Shown here: positions 15,323 to 24,837 of the stretch, piece by piece
Position numbering within the stretch: the stretch's first letter is position 1
Layout: the number at the start of each line of letters is the position of its first letter
Source of the DNA: CAYTYZ01 sp964448465
Lineage (GTDB): Bacteria > Patescibacteriota > Microgenomatia > UBA12405
Length of the DNA: 46,639 bases
NCBI GenBank assembly: GCA_964448465.1
Contig: CAYUVY010000005.1
Location: forward strand, 1 to 46,639
Direction of reading: 5' to 3'
Translations under genes and position numbers: made by a program
The notes under the pieces: model-generated
What the model was told of the DNA's origin: nothing
Database searches by the model: none
Seen by the model: only the letters and a program-made list of their open reading frames with translations

Positions 15323-16631
15323 AAAAGTACACTTTATTGGCATCTCCTCCCCGTATGCAAGTTTTTGTGCTCAAAAATTAATCCACCTAGGTATTGAAGT
15401 TACTGCCTCTGAATTGATTCAAAATAATAACAATGCTCAACACTGGCTTGAACAAAAGATTCTATTTCCAGGAGGACATGACGCAAAATACATCACTCCT
15501 GATTTAGACTTAGTAGTCTATCCCAATGGTCCTATTCCCGGCAATCCAGAGTGCTCCCGTGCCCAAGAACTCAAACTAAGCACAATAACTTTGCCAAAGT
15601 TAGTTGGTGAATTATCCAAAGATTACCAAGTTATTGCCATAGCTGGTACTCACGGTAAAACTACTACTACGGCATTAATTGTTTGGTTGTTACACACCCT
15701 ACAAACGACCCCCAATTTTATTATTTCCGATGCCTCCGATGTAATATTTAAGTTAAATCAAAACTACAATCTTAATCCCAATAGCCCTTATCTAGTTCTT
15801 GAAGCATGTGAATATAAGCGCCAATTCCTAGATAGAGCTCCACATCCCAAGTATTCTCTTATTACCAATATCGATCTAGACCACACTGATTACTACCACG
15901 ACCAGCAAGACTACAATAGTGCCTTTGCCCAGTTCACTGCTAACACCACAGGCCAAGTATTTCTTAATTTACAGGGAAAAAACGAACAGAGTCTTAATCT
16001 TCAAAGTTGTATAGATTATTCAAACTATTTGACTTATACAAATAAAATTCACAACCCTGTTCTCCCTGGTCTTCACAATCAGCAAAATATGGCTTTGGCT
16101 ATCTCCTTGGGGGTACATTTGGGTTTTTCAGTAGAGGACACACTAAGTGCTATCTCTAAATTCCCCGGTGTTTCACGACGCTTTGAGCTTTTGGGTAAAA
16201 CGGAACATGGCAACATCGTATACAGAGACTATGCTCACAATCCAAGTAAATTAAATTCGCTATTATCAGCTGTAAAGGAAACTTATCCGAATAAAAAAAT
16301 AGTCTTAATATTTCAACCTCATAGTCGAGAAAGAAGTCATACTTTCCAGAATGATTTTGCAAATAGTGTTGTTGGGATAGATTATGTTTACATACCCAAT
16401 ATCTTTATACCCACCAGAGAAAAAACACTCTTCTTGGACCTCATCTCTGATTCGGATTTTGTAGAAGTGCTAAAAACCAAAAACAAAAATTGCTTTTACA
16501 CAAACGGTTACGAGAAGCTAAGTCTGTTTCTACAAAAGCACGATATAGAGCCAAACACCATATTCGTTTTTGCATCCGCTGGAGATATGCAAGACAAAAT
16601 TAAAGACATATTGCCATATGAGAATCTATAG
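15300..16631 (+). CDS. murC: UDP-N-acetylmuramate-L-alanine ligase
   Basis: MurC attaches L-alanine to UDP-MurNAc, the step before MurD. From the ATG at 15300 it has 443 residues; a TTG at 15279 is possible but longer. The P-loop is AGTHGKTTTTAL, the nucleotide/substrate region has NIDLDHTDYY, and the C-terminal domain shows YRDYAHNPSKL and FQPHSRERS, a slight variant of the usual DYGHHP and FQPHRYSR. The N-terminal glycine motif (FIGISSPYASF) is also divergent from GIGGxGMS. The related recycling ligase Mpl is less likely given the murD and murB neighbours. Confidence 0.9.
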   Translation: MLNLKNLKKVHFIGISSPYASFCAQKLIHLGIEVTASELIQNNNNAQHWLEQKILFPGGHDAKYITPDLDLVVYPNGPIPGNPECSRAQELKLSTITLPKLVGELSKDYQVIAIAGTHGKTTTTALIVWLLHTLQTTPNFIISDASDVIFKLNQNYNLNPNSPYLVLEACEYKRQFLDRAPHPKYSLITNIDLDHTDYYHDQQDYNSAFAQFTANTTGQVFLNLQGKNEQSLNLQSCIDYSNYLTYTNKIHNPVLPGLHNQQNMALAISLGVHLGFSVEDTLSAISKFPGVSRRFELLGKTEHGNIVYRDYAHNPSKLNSLLSAVKETYPNKKIVLIFQPHSRERSHTFQNDFANSVVGIDYVYIPNIFIPTREKTLFLDLISDSDFVEVLKTKNKNCFYTNGYEKLSLFLQKHDIEPNTIFVFASAGDMQDKIKDILPYENL

Positions 16632-17688
16632 ATATATTAATTTACAGAACTTAAATACCTTAAAAATTAAGGCTTATGCTGATTATTATCTAAGTATAAA
16701 AGACGTTTCTCAACTTATAACTATCGACCCAGACGTATATAAGTTACCCAAACTTATTTTGGGTGGCGGAAGTAACATTCTCCTTACAAGAGATTGGAAG
16801 GGTCTGATAATTAAACTAGAAAATCGTGGTATCACTAAAGTATCCGAAAGTAATATCTCGGTGAAATATCAAGTTGCAGCAGGCGAAAATTGGCATAAAT
16901 TTGTCAAAACAATGGTCAATCTTGGGCTTGGGGGTGTTGAAAATATGGCCTTAATCCCTGGAACAGTAGGTGGTGCTGTAGTGCAAAATATCGCTGCTTA
17001 TGGTCAAAACCTTGAAGATATTTGTGAAAGTGTCGATTATTGGGACTGGGAAAAGAAAAAGACAATTAGCATTTCAAAGAATGAATGTAAGTTTACCTAT
17101 AGACACAGTATCTTTAAAGACAAATTAGCAGGCAAGGCGATGGTAATCTCCGCCATCATTAAACTACATAAAAAACCAAAAATTGAAGATAATTATTACT
17201 CACTTGCCATTAAGCACGAGTCAATAAAAAACGAGCTAGCACATCGAAAAATATCCAAAGCAACCGTTAAAGATATCTATTTATCTGTAATCTCCATACG
17301 AAAAAGACAATTACTTGATTGGAAAAAAAGTCCTACAGCAGGTTCATTTTTCAAAAACCCAGTTGTTTCTATGGCCAAATACATTGAGCTTTCCAACCAA
17401 ATATCTGAGCTTCAACAATATCCAGCAGATAAGCTTAGTTATAATTACTCGTTTGAGTTTAAACCAGATGTTCAATACGTTAAAATTCCTGCAGGCAGGC
17501 TCTTGGACTACTTGGGTTGGAGAGGGAAGACTGTGAACCATTGTTTTAGCTCCCCAAAACATGCCCTAATTGTTACTCACGATGGCAAAGCAACTGGTGT
17601 AGATTTACTAAATTACGTAAATCTAGTAAAAAAGGATGTTAAAACAAAACTCGGAATCGACTTAGAAACCGAAATTGTAATAGTTTAA
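16618..17688 (+). CDS. murB: UDP-N-acetylenolpyruvoylglucosamine reductase
   Basis: An FAD enzyme that reduces UDP-GlcNAc-enolpyruvate to UDP-MurNAc. From the ATG at 16618 it has 356 residues, the length of the longer E. coli-like type I form. Motifs: KLILGGGSNILLT for FAD binding, ALIPGTVGGAVVQNI, the Tyr-containing FTYRHSIFK that marks type I, SPTAGSFFKNP with the active-site Ser, and IPAGRLLDYLG. It overlaps murC by 14 bp, so the three Mur proteins are probably made in coupled fashion. The stop overlaps the convergent ABC ATPase by 4 bp. Confidence 0.95.
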   Translation: MRIYRYINLQNLNTLKIKAYADYYLSIKDVSQLITIDPDVYKLPKLILGGGSNILLTRDWKGLIIKLENRGITKVSESNISVKYQVAAGENWHKFVKTMVNLGLGGVENMALIPGTVGGAVVQNIAAYGQNLEDICESVDYWDWEKKKTISISKNECKFTYRHSIFKDKLAGKAMVISAIIKLHKKPKIEDNYYSLAIKHESIKNELAHRKISKATVKDIYLSVISIRKRQLLDWKKSPTAGSFFKNPVVSMAKYIELSNQISELQQYPADKLSYNYSFEFKPDVQYVKIPAGRLLDYLGWRGKTVNHCFSSPKHALIVTHDGKATGVDLLNYVNLVKKDVKTKLGIDLETEIVIV

Positions 17689-18500
17689 GTTTGAACAAAT
17701 TCCTCATTTTCCAAAAAGATTTTCTCAATCGCGTCTTCTAGTTTTTGGTCTTTGCTAGTTTTTACCGTGCCAATGTCTCCGTCAAAGACAATTTTCCCAT
17801 GATTAATCACAATCACCCTATCGCAAATATGTTCAATGTCATCCATGTCGTGTGAAGTAAGTATCACTGTGGTTTCCGTCTCTTTGTTTAAATATCGAAT
17901 AAAATTTCTAATGGCCTTTTTACTAGTAATATCCAAGCCAATTGTCGGCTCATCTAAAAACAATACTCTTGGTTGATGTAAAACAGCGGCAATTAATTCC
18001 ATTTTCATTCTTTCTCCAAGAGACAATTTTCGCACTTGTCGATTTACTAATTGTTCCCAATTCCCCGTAAATAACACTTTTGCTAATTTATCCAGACTGT
18101 TCTTGTAGACTTTATCCGATAATTCGTAAATTTCTTTGTAAATTGTAAAAGATTGCTTGGCAGTCAAATCCCAATTTAAGCCATTTTTATTACCCATCAC
18201 TAAACCAATTTGTTTTAAAAATTTTTCCTCTCGATCTTGTGGTGTATATCCCAAAACCTTTATTTCCCCGCTAGTGGGGTAAACCAAGCCTGTCAACATT
18301 TTTGTGGTGGTAGTCTTACCAGCTCCATTTGGTCCCAAAAAAGCCACACAATCACCCGACTTTATTTCAAATGAGATATTGTCCACCGCCTTGGTATATT
18401 CCCATTTTGGCTTAAATATCTTTTTAACCCAATTTTTTTCTACGTTCGACTTGTAGTGCTTAGATATATTTATAACTGAAACTGCTAAATTATTTTTCAT
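17685..18500 (-). CDS. ABC transporter ATP-binding protein
   Basis: A 271-residue ATPase with Walker A GPNGAGKTTTT, signature LSLGERMKMEL, Walker B VLFLDEPTIGLD and the switch His in TSHDMDD. It is the energy subunit of the exporter formed with the two membrane proteins encoded just upstream. The extended N-terminus before the nucleotide-binding core (residues about 15-40) is typical of ATPases paired with DUF990-type permeases. Translation is set by AGGAGG, 4 bases before the ATG. What it exports is unknown. Confidence 0.93.
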   Translation of the reverse strand: MKNNLAVSVINISKHYKSNVEKNWVKKIFKPKWEYTKAVDNISFEIKSGDCVAFLGPNGAGKTTTTKMLTGLVYPTSGEIKVLGYTPQDREEKFLKQIGLVMGNKNGLNWDLTAKQSFTIYKEIYELSDKVYKNSLDKLAKVLFTGNWEQLVNRQVRKLSLGERMKMELIAAVLHQPRVLFLDEPTIGLDITSKKAIRNFIRYLNKETETTVILTSHDMDDIEHICDRVIVINHGKIVFDGDIGTVKTSKDQKLEDAIEKIFLENEEFVQT

Positions 18501-19295
18501 TTATCCTCCTGCCGACGAATAATGTTTAAGCGAGATTTTCCAAATATAATATCGAATAAATTGAAAAGAGATAAAAACACCCGTAGCTAATATAGAGTAA
18601 TAAACGGGGTCTGACTTTCCCAATATCACCGAGGCAGGCACAATTGACATTAAGCCAATGGGCAGAATAGTCGATAAACCCATTTGCAGAGCAGGTGAAT
18701 AGCCTTGCAATGGGGTACTAGAAGCGTTTAGGATACTATCTTGTATTCTGTAAATTTTTTTTAAATCAGGGTTAAAAAATGATGCACATGACATTATAAA
18801 ACCAGTTATTTCAAACAAGGACAAGCCAAGCAAGAGAATGTATGATCCAAGTAATATATTTAGATTATCAAGACCAAGCTCAGTCCAATTAATTCTTGTA
18901 AAAATCATAGATAAAGGTATAACTGTCCAAGTAATCGTAGCCAGTAGTTGAATCTTGGAAAACATCATTTGCATTAATGCTGAATAAGGTCTCAATAAAA
19001 GAAAGTCTAAATTTCCAGTACTAACTAGTAATTGGAATTTTTTTGTTGACGGCTGCACTGATATCCAGGTTAAGTAATAGGTTACTTGGGTAATAAAAAA
19101 CAAAAATACGGATTCATTTTTGGTATAACCTGCAAAAACTTTTATTTTATTAAATATTACTTCAATAAAAGCTAAGTAAAATATACTATAACCAATACTA
19201 GTCATTAATGTCGCAAAGTTTTTTGAAAAATAGGCTGTATCAATCATCCAGTCATATTTAATTTGTAGCCATATAATTCTAACTATTTTCTTCAT
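18501..19295 (-). CDS. ABC-2 family permease (DUF990 type), second of a pair
   Basis: A 264-residue membrane protein with about six helices and no nucleotide-binding motifs. The N-terminus (IWLQIKYDWMIDTAYFSKNF) and overall plan match the ABC-2 family formerly called DUF990. It lies between a sister permease (4-bp overlap) and the ATPase (adjoining). A Shine-Dalgarno-like AAGGA about 9 bases upstream is present. The three together form a complete heterodimeric exporter. Confidence 0.85.
   Translation of the reverse strand: MKKIVRIIWLQIKYDWMIDTAYFSKNFATLMTSIGYSIFYLAFIEVIFNKIKVFAGYTKNESVFLFFITQVTYYLTWISVQPSTKKFQLLVSTGNLDFLLLRPYSALMQMMFSKIQLLATITWTVIPLSMIFTRINWTELGLDNLNILLGSYILLLGLSLFEITGFIMSCASFFNPDLKKIYRIQDSILNASSTPLQGYSPALQMGLSTILPIGLMSIVPASVILGKSDPVYYSILATGVFISFQFIRYYIWKISLKHYSSAGG
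18505..18510 (-). promoter_or_regulatory. Strong Shine-Dalgarno site (AGGAGG) of the ABC ATPase
   Basis: AGGAGG on the minus strand, 4 bases before the ATG at 18500 and next to the stop of the preceding permease. It is one of the few clear ribosome-binding sites in the window and serves an internal operon gene, in contrast to the promoter-proximal genes. Confidence 0.7.
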
Positions 19296-20050
19296 GCGCC
19301 AATTCCTTCATATTTTTTTAACCCTATGTGCCAAAATTTATTTGTAATAAATATCAATACTATTACCCACAAAACAGGCATTATAATATGATTTGTCATA
19401 TTTATCTCCTTACCTTGTAGTAACTCTATTGGTGTTGCAATCATGTGTCGAAATGGCAGTAAGCTAAATACCCCCTGAGTCTTTTCAGAAAAAAAAGTTA
19501 AAGGAACAAGATAGCCTGAAATTAGCATTATGACTTGGCGGGATATTAAACGTATCTGCTCTCCTACGGGTCCCCAAAAGCTAAAAGTAGCTACAATAAT
19601 AGACAGACAATCCGTGATTATGGAGCCGAAAATACAAAAAGTTATAAAAAGTAAAATTTGTAGAAAACTTGGTTTTATTAACCATACTGCCAAAGCTAAG
19701 CTTGGAATACCTGTGGTAACTGTGTAAAACAAGTATCTGCCATAATCTTCAAAAAGTATTTTCAGCGCAGGATTAAGTGGGCGAATTAGATAATTGTTTA
19801 AACTGCCATTGTGAATTGCGTCCTCAATATTATGTGCTGGACCCAAATCTGGAGAGATTAAGTCATCCAAAAAACTTACTAGCAAGAAATATGAAACGAT
19901 ATTGGTTTCAAACTTCCCATATATAGCCGACCAAAAGCAAACTAAAAAACCCATCCTAATCAATTTTGCCAAGGTACTCATTAGTCTGTCTGCCGGCAAA
20001 TTCAAATAGAAAATAAAATATTGCCAGGATATCGTCAAATATGGCCTCAT
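19292..20050 (-). CDS. ABC-2 family permease (DUF990 type), first of a pair
   Basis: A 252-residue membrane protein with about six helices (YFIFYLNLPADRLM, then FLVCFWSAIYG and others). A longer reading from an upstream ATG at 20092 adds 14 hydrophilic residues, but the ATG at 20050 (MRPYLTISW) is preferred: a CATACT on the minus strand (complement of 20057-20062) ends 6 bases before it and the protein then begins like its relatives. It heads the operon and is divergent from trxA. Confidence 0.82.
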   Translation of the reverse strand: MRPYLTISWQYFIFYLNLPADRLMSTLAKLIRMGFLVCFWSAIYGKFETNIVSYFLLVSFLDDLISPDLGPAHNIEDAIHNGSLNNYLIRPLNPALKILFEDYGRYLFYTVTTGIPSLALAVWLIKPSFLQILLFITFCIFGSIITDCLSIIVATFSFWGPVGEQIRLISRQVIMLISGYLVPLTFFSEKTQGVFSLLPFRHMIATPIELLQGKEINMTNHIIMPVLWVIVLIFITNKFWHIGLKKYEGIGA

Positions 20051-20133
20051 GTTCCAAGTATGGCAGGAAATATTTTCTCTGCAACTTGACAAAATATATC
20101 AATTTAGCACTCGACAAAATTCTGTGCCAAGTG

Positions 20134-20139
20134 TATATT
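20134..20139 (+). promoter_or_regulatory. -10 element (TATATT) of trxA
   Basis: TATATT ends 6 bases before the trxA ATG at 20146, within the 95-bp gap to the divergent exporter operon. Confidence 0.5.
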
Positions 20140-20145
20140 TATTAA

Positions 20146-20460
20146 ATGACCACAACCAACGCTACCAAACAAAGTTTCCAAGCAGAAGTTTTAGATTTCA
20201 AAGGTAAGGTCTTAGTCGACTTTTGGGCCCCCTGGTGTGGACCTTGTCAAATGCTTGGGCCAGTCTTAGAAGAACTAGAAAAAGAAAATGCCGGCAAATT
20301 TAAATTAGTTAAAGTAAACGTGGACGACGAGCAAGAACTAGCCATGAAATATCAAATTAGCTCCATTCCTGCCGTACATGTTTTTGACTCTGGTAAGCAT
20401 ACTGGCCAAATCATTGGCTTCAACCAAAAAGATACCTACAAGCAAGCGCTCGGAATTTAA
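20146..20460 (+). CDS. trxA: Thioredoxin
   Basis: A 104-residue single-domain thioredoxin that reduces protein disulfides in the cytoplasm. The active site is WAPWCGPCQ (C31 and C34), the cis-proline loop is SSIPAVHVF, and VDFWA and VNVDDE mark the core strands. No signal peptide is present, so it is cytoplasmic, unlike the anchored DsbA-like protein at 6937. obg starts 13 bp after its stop. Confidence 0.97.
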   Translation: MTTTNATKQSFQAEVLDFKGKVLVDFWAPWCGPCQMLGPVLEELEKENAGKFKLVKVNVDDEQELAMKYQISSIPAVHVFDSGKHTGQIIGFNQKDTYKQALGI

Positions 20461-20473
20461 GGTAAAATAGGCC

Positions 20474-21415
20474 ATGTTAGTCGATGATGTAGCCATTCAA
20501 ATTAAAGCCGGCAACGGTGGTAAGGGCTTTTTACACTTCTTGCGCACTCGCAATGCTCCCAAAGGTGGACCCGATGGTGGAGACGGTAGTAATGGTGGCA
20601 ATATCTATTTTCAGGCCGTTTCCGATATCACCAAGTTAAGTCAATTTCGCTATGCCAAAAAATTCAAGGCACCCAATGGTATGCAAGGCGAAGAAAACAA
20701 CCGTCGACCCAAAGATGGGGAAGATCTAATTTTAGAAATACCCGTAGGTACCGTAGTTTCTTATGATAATGGCACGGGCTATGAGATGACTGAAGTAGGT
20801 CAAAAAATTATGGCTGCCCGTGGAGGAACAGGTGGTTGGGGTAATTCTCACTTTAAGGCTCCAGATAATACTACCCCCATGGAAACAACACCCGGTTTTC
20901 TTACAGAAATCAAAAATATTCATCTTACCTTAAAACTAATTGCCGATATTGGTCTTATTGGTTTACCTAATGCTGGCAAGAGTTCTCTCTTAAACGAGTT
21001 AACCCGGGCTCACGCTAGAGTTGCCAATTACCCCTTTACCACCCTAGAACCTAATTTGGGCGTTACCATCACCGACAAGGTCTTAGCCGACATCCCTGGG
21101 CTTATTGAGGGGGCCAATTTGGGCAAAGGGTTAGGAGCCAAATTCTTAAAACATATTGAGCGCACCAAGCTTCTGGTACATTGTGTCAGTTGTGAAAACG
21201 AGGATGTGCAAAAAGCCTACCAAACCGTGCGCAAAGAACTCTCCGACTACAGCAGTCAGTTGGCCAGTAAACCCGAATTAATTCTTTTGACCAAGTCCGA
21301 CCTGTGCAACGAAAAAGAATTAAAAATCAAAGTTAAAGAACTCAAACCAGATTTAGTTGTCTCCATACTCGATGAAAATAGTCTTAAACAATTACTCAAG
21401 CTTTTTTCGAAGTAG
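20474..21415 (+). CDS. obg: Obg-family GTPase (short form)
   Basis: Obg associates with the large ribosomal subunit and takes part in ribosome assembly. The 313 residues comprise the glycine-rich OBG domain (KAGNGGKGFLHFLR, GGPDGGDGSNGG) and the G domain: G1 GLPNAGKSS, G3 DIPGLIEGA, G4 LTKSD. The C-terminal OCT domain of some Obg proteins is absent, as in many bacteria. TAAAAT (20463-20468) lies 5 bases before the ATG. The 3' end overlaps the convergent YtxH-like gene by 20 bp. Confidence 0.95.
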   Translation: MLVDDVAIQIKAGNGGKGFLHFLRTRNAPKGGPDGGDGSNGGNIYFQAVSDITKLSQFRYAKKFKAPNGMQGEENNRRPKDGEDLILEIPVGTVVSYDNGTGYEMTEVGQKIMAARGGTGGWGNSHFKAPDNTTPMETTPGFLTEIKNIHLTLKLIADIGLIGLPNAGKSSLLNELTRAHARVANYPFTTLEPNLGVTITDKVLADIPGLIEGANLGKGLGAKFLKHIERTKLLVHCVSCENEDVQKAYQTVRKELSDYSSQLASKPELILLTKSDLCNEKELKIKVKELKPDLVVSILDENSLKQLLKLFSK

Positions 21416-21848
21416 TTTCCGTAGCCATCACCGCATTTTTTACTTTTTCCCAGTCTTTCTTAAGATATTCACTTAGTTTAACTACGCTACCCTTGGTTGT
21501 AGTGATATCGCTTTTTAGGTCGTTGGCCACATTATCCACGATTTTAAAATATTTTTCTTTATCAAGCTCTTTGCCGGTTTTTTTTAAATCAGCAACTCGC
21601 GAAAACACTTCTCTGCGCACTGTTTTATAAAGTAATCTTGCCTTTTTTGTACTCTTACCAAAAATCGCAATCACTCTTTTTTCCGATTCTTTGGTGGTAT
21701 GTCGCAAGTCCTTGGCAATTGTGTCTACCACTCTAATTACATCTTCTCTCGTTTCTTTGCCTGATTTTGGAGCCATTAATAAACCTGCCAAAGCGCCAAG
21801 CCCTGCAGCTAGTAACCCGGTGAAGAAAAAACCATCTTTTTTAGACAT
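21396..21848 (-). CDS. YtxH-domain protein
   Basis: A 150-residue protein starting with a glycine-rich membrane helix (FFFTGLLAAGLGALAGLLMAP) followed directly by KSGKETRED, the YtxH hallmark. The remainder is a long charged helix, probably a coiled coil in the cytoplasm or periplasm. YtxH proteins are associated with general stress responses in Firmicutes, but their molecular role is unclear. A TAGACT on the minus strand is 5 bases upstream of the ATG. Confidence 0.8.
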   Translation of the reverse strand: MSKKDGFFFTGLLAAGLGALAGLLMAPKSGKETREDVIRVVDTIAKDLRHTTKESEKRVIAIFGKSTKKARLLYKTVRREVFSRVADLKKTGKELDKEKYFKIVDNVANDLKSDITTTKGSVVKLSEYLKKDWEKVKNAVMATETTSKKA

Positions 21849-21856
21849 GTTAGAGT

Positions 21857-22675
21857 CTAGTTGGTTTTAGGCACACTTGTCAACAAGTCAAATAAGCCTT
21901 TATCCAATTGCCAAAATTCACCTTTGACTTTAGCCACATAAATTACTTGCTTATTTTTTATCCCAATACCAACTTCGTAATTACTAGTTTCATTTTCCGA
22001 CTTGATTTCCACGCTTACCAAGGGCTGCCAATTATCTAAAATTGTACCAACATACCCAGTAGTCTCCAAATACGCCAATTTATTTACCAAGTCTTTCTCT
22101 TTCCAAGCACCGTTTTCGGGGCTAATCTTGATTACATGTGCTCCATATTTTAGGTTTATTTCTTTAATTTGAAAAACAGATATATTGTTAATAAATCTAA
22201 TTTTCCAATATTCCGGTTTTACCAAATCTTTAGTGCCCCAAACAGACTTAATCAAATAAACTTTATTTTCATCTCCTGGTTTAACATAAGTTGATTCCAA
22301 ATCATCACCCAGATTACCCAACACTAATTCTTGGCCATTTACCATAATTTTTGCCGAACTAGTGGCAATTCCAAGATCAGCAAATCTTTCTGGGTTATTA
22401 GAAACTACGTCAATTAAGGTCAATTCCGACAAATCTTTAACAAATTTATTAACAATATTTTCTTCTGCCGGATTTTGTATATTTTTCTCACTCCACCACC
22501 AGCGTCCAATCTTGTTTTCTAAGCAAATTTCACTCACGCAAAACTTGTATATTTCTCCTTTTACCCAAGTGGCGGCTGGTTTATTGCTCTGGATCTTTTG
22601 AAACACTAAAAATCCAATAACTAGTATCACCAAAATTCCACTTACCCAATATGCTTTATCTGACTTGGTAAACAT
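21857..22675 (-). CDS. DUF4340-family protein
   Basis: The 272-residue protein has an N-terminal membrane helix (YWVSGILVILVIGFLVF) and an extracytoplasmic beta-rich domain. The sequence pattern (NPERFADLGI, then a conserved LVLGNLGDD) matches DUF4340, which usually ends Gld-type ABC operons. It overlaps GldG by 20 bp. An AAGGAAA immediately upstream of the ATG could act as a ribosome-binding site. Likely an accessory subunit of the ABC complex. Confidence 0.82.
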   Translation of the reverse strand: MFTKSDKAYWVSGILVILVIGFLVFQKIQSNKPAATWVKGEIYKFCVSEICLENKIGRWWWSEKNIQNPAEENIVNKFVKDLSELTLIDVVSNNPERFADLGIATSSAKIMVNGQELVLGNLGDDLESTYVKPGDENKVYLIKSVWGTKDLVKPEYWKIRFINNISVFQIKEINLKYGAHVIKISPENGAWKEKDLVNKLAYLETTGYVGTILDNWQPLVSVEIKSENETSNYEVGIGIKNKQVIYVAKVKGEFWQLDKGLFDLLTSVPKTN

Positions 22676-24131
22676 TTTCCTTTTTTTTGGCTAATTGATT
22701 ACGATAAACCCCAATTGCTAAATAAAACAAGGCCAACAAGAGCACGGGCAACCCAATACCTAAGTATCTAAACATCACTCTGGCTTGATCAGATATTTGT
22801 CTTAGGTTTGGTAAATAAATTTGTTTACCTCTAATCGTGCTCAAGGACTCGTCGGCCCGTGCCAAATCAATCAAGTTAAGAGAAAAAGCCAAGTTTTGTT
22901 GATTGTTCATCACAAATTGGTCTTTCAAAAAGTCTGCATCAGCTACCAAAATAATTTTGGGGTCCGACTTACTCATTGCGGCTAAAACAAATTCTCCTCT
23001 CTCTTCCGTTGGTCTTGCTACTTGATTTGTTGGATTTAAGCTATCCGTATCCTTTGCCTTCCAGGCCTGATTCGAAGTTTTTATTAAAGTAATATTGTCA
23101 ACACTTTTTATCGACCCAGTCCACGGCAAAACCACGCCAGATAAAGACGAAATCGCCGCAACGGTTCTATTGATTCCCTCACCTCCAATCTTTGGCCAGT
23201 ATGGGTAGCGTACAACGAAACTTCCCTTGCCAGTATCAAAATTCGCCACTGCCCCATTTTCTTCTTCTATAAAACCACTATCCAGTTCCAAGCCTTTACT
23301 TGCCAATAGTTTCTCCAGACCACTTTCAACTTTTTTTATTCCCAAATATTCATCCACCGTATTTGTATCTTGCAAAACAATTAGTGGTTTATTACTTTTT
23401 AGCCAGCCTTCCACCAAAGCAATTGCCGAATCTTTGTACTTTGCCTTGGGCCCTGCAATTAAAAGCACCGTCGCCACGGCATCCAGATCCTTGGTCGAAT
23501 TTAAATCAACTTTTTTAACCGTATAGTCGGCATTTAAATATTGATAAAACAAACTAGCTTCATTCTGAGTTACTTCCCCATTACCATCGGCTACTAAGAC
23601 TAATGGTAAAACTGGACTTGTTAACTTCTGTATCTTGGATACTAGTAAATATTCCAAATTACCAATATCACTAATAATTGGTACCACCTCCTGTTTTTGA
23701 CCATAGCGAATAACCATACCAAAATAACCAGTCTGCACTTGGTATTTATCCGATCCAACCGTAGAAAACTGTAGGGGTTGAATACCGGCCTTATTGGCTT
23801 CATCTAGTGCCACAGGATTTGTGTTTGGATCTTGGTAAACCACCTTCAGCTTATTTGTGTCAATCTTAGCAAAATGTTCCATTATCGGCGCCAAATTCTT
23901 AGTTAGGGGTTTAACTTGTTCCGGTAAACTTTGAGTAGCATAAATAGTCACAGTTACTAAATCGGGCAAGTTCTTTACTACTTTTATCGAAGCAGGAGAT
24001 AAGCTATTAATCTTGTTAATACTCAAATCTAGCCCGACCCTCGGGCTTATAATCGCCAAAATAACTAATCCTACTAAAAATACTAAAATATTAAAACTGG
24101 TAAAAATATAATTTATTTTATCTTTAAGCAT
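22656..24131 (-). CDS. GldG-like ABC transporter auxiliary protein
   Basis: A 491-residue protein with one N-terminal and one C-terminal membrane helix (the latter ending near the YLAIGVYRNQLAKKK tail) and a large extracytoplasmic domain between them. This is the plan of the GldG/ABC-auxiliary family (N-terminal IYATQSLPEQVKPL and internal DGNGEVTQNE features). In Bacteroidetes relatives serve gliding, but outside them the GldAFG set is a general export system of unknown cargo. It overlaps the permease gene by 8 bp. Confidence 0.85.
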   Translation of the reverse strand: MLKDKINYIFTSFNILVFLVGLVILAIISPRVGLDLSINKINSLSPASIKVVKNLPDLVTVTIYATQSLPEQVKPLTKNLAPIMEHFAKIDTNKLKVVYQDPNTNPVALDEANKAGIQPLQFSTVGSDKYQVQTGYFGMVIRYGQKQEVVPIISDIGNLEYLLVSKIQKLTSPVLPLVLVADGNGEVTQNEASLFYQYLNADYTVKKVDLNSTKDLDAVATVLLIAGPKAKYKDSAIALVEGWLKSNKPLIVLQDTNTVDEYLGIKKVESGLEKLLASKGLELDSGFIEEENGAVANFDTGKGSFVVRYPYWPKIGGEGINRTVAAISSLSGVVLPWTGSIKSVDNITLIKTSNQAWKAKDTDSLNPTNQVARPTEERGEFVLAAMSKSDPKIILVADADFLKDQFVMNNQQNLAFSLNLIDLARADESLSTIRGKQIYLPNLRQISDQARVMFRYLGIGLPVLLLALFYLAIGVYRNQLAKKKENVYQVR

Positions 24132-24837
24132 GTCGTGTTTTCAGGCTCAAAACCGATAAACATAAAAAGACAACCACAGATACCATCAAGATTACGCTAG
24201 CTTGTATTGAGACATAACCGGAAAAAAATTCTACCATCAACCTGTTCCAGGACAACTTTTCCAGATAAAAAGCAATGCTGTTGGGCAATCTACTTAAAAA
24301 CTGATCTTGTCCAACCAGGTTAGATAACATCAAAATGGTGGCGCTTATTACAAAGGCAATTACACTTTGGTTACTTAAACTAGAACCAAAAATAGATAGA
24401 CTTATGTAAACCCCAGATATTAAGACTACTCCAGCAAGCGTTGCTACCAACAATCCCCAGTCTGGTTTTCCCAGTAGCCCAATTATTAATGCGTTTGGTG
24501 CTAAGCATAGTATATAAACGGCAATACTCATCCAAGCTCCCAAAAATTTACCCAAAACCAATTGCACTTCGTTTACCGGCAAAGTGAGTAAGACCTCCCA
24601 GGTTCCTTGTTTTTTTTCTTCTGCCAGGCTTCCCATTAACAAGGCCGGAATAAATATAGTTAATAAAAACACAAAACTGGTCAGTAGGGCTTCCAAGCTA
24701 GCCACGTTAGACAAAAAAATATTCTGCCAAAACAGCCAAGACGAAACTAACAGTAAAATAAAACCAAAAATAAAACCAATTGGATTATATAAATAATTCC
24801 CAAATTCCTTTTTTGCAATTATCAGTATTTTGTTCAT
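24124..24837 (-). CDS. GldF-like ABC-2 permease
   Basis: The 237-residue protein has about six membrane helices and the ABC-2 motif SLAEEKKQGTWEVLLTLPV in its first cytoplasmic loop, which contacts the ATPase. It overlaps both neighbours (4 bp with the ATPase, 8 bp with GldG), so the operon is translated as one unit. It resembles NosY/GldF permeases. Confidence 0.88.
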   Translation of the reverse strand: MNKILIIAKKEFGNYLYNPIGFIFGFILLLVSSWLFWQNIFLSNVASLEALLTSFVFLLTIFIPALLMGSLAEEKKQGTWEVLLTLPVNEVQLVLGKFLGAWMSIAVYILCLAPNALIIGLLGKPDWGLLVATLAGVVLISGVYISLSIFGSSLSNQSVIAFVISATILMLSNLVGQDQFLSRLPNSIAFYLEKLSWNRLMVEFFSGYVSIQASVILMVSVVVFLCLSVLSLKTRHA

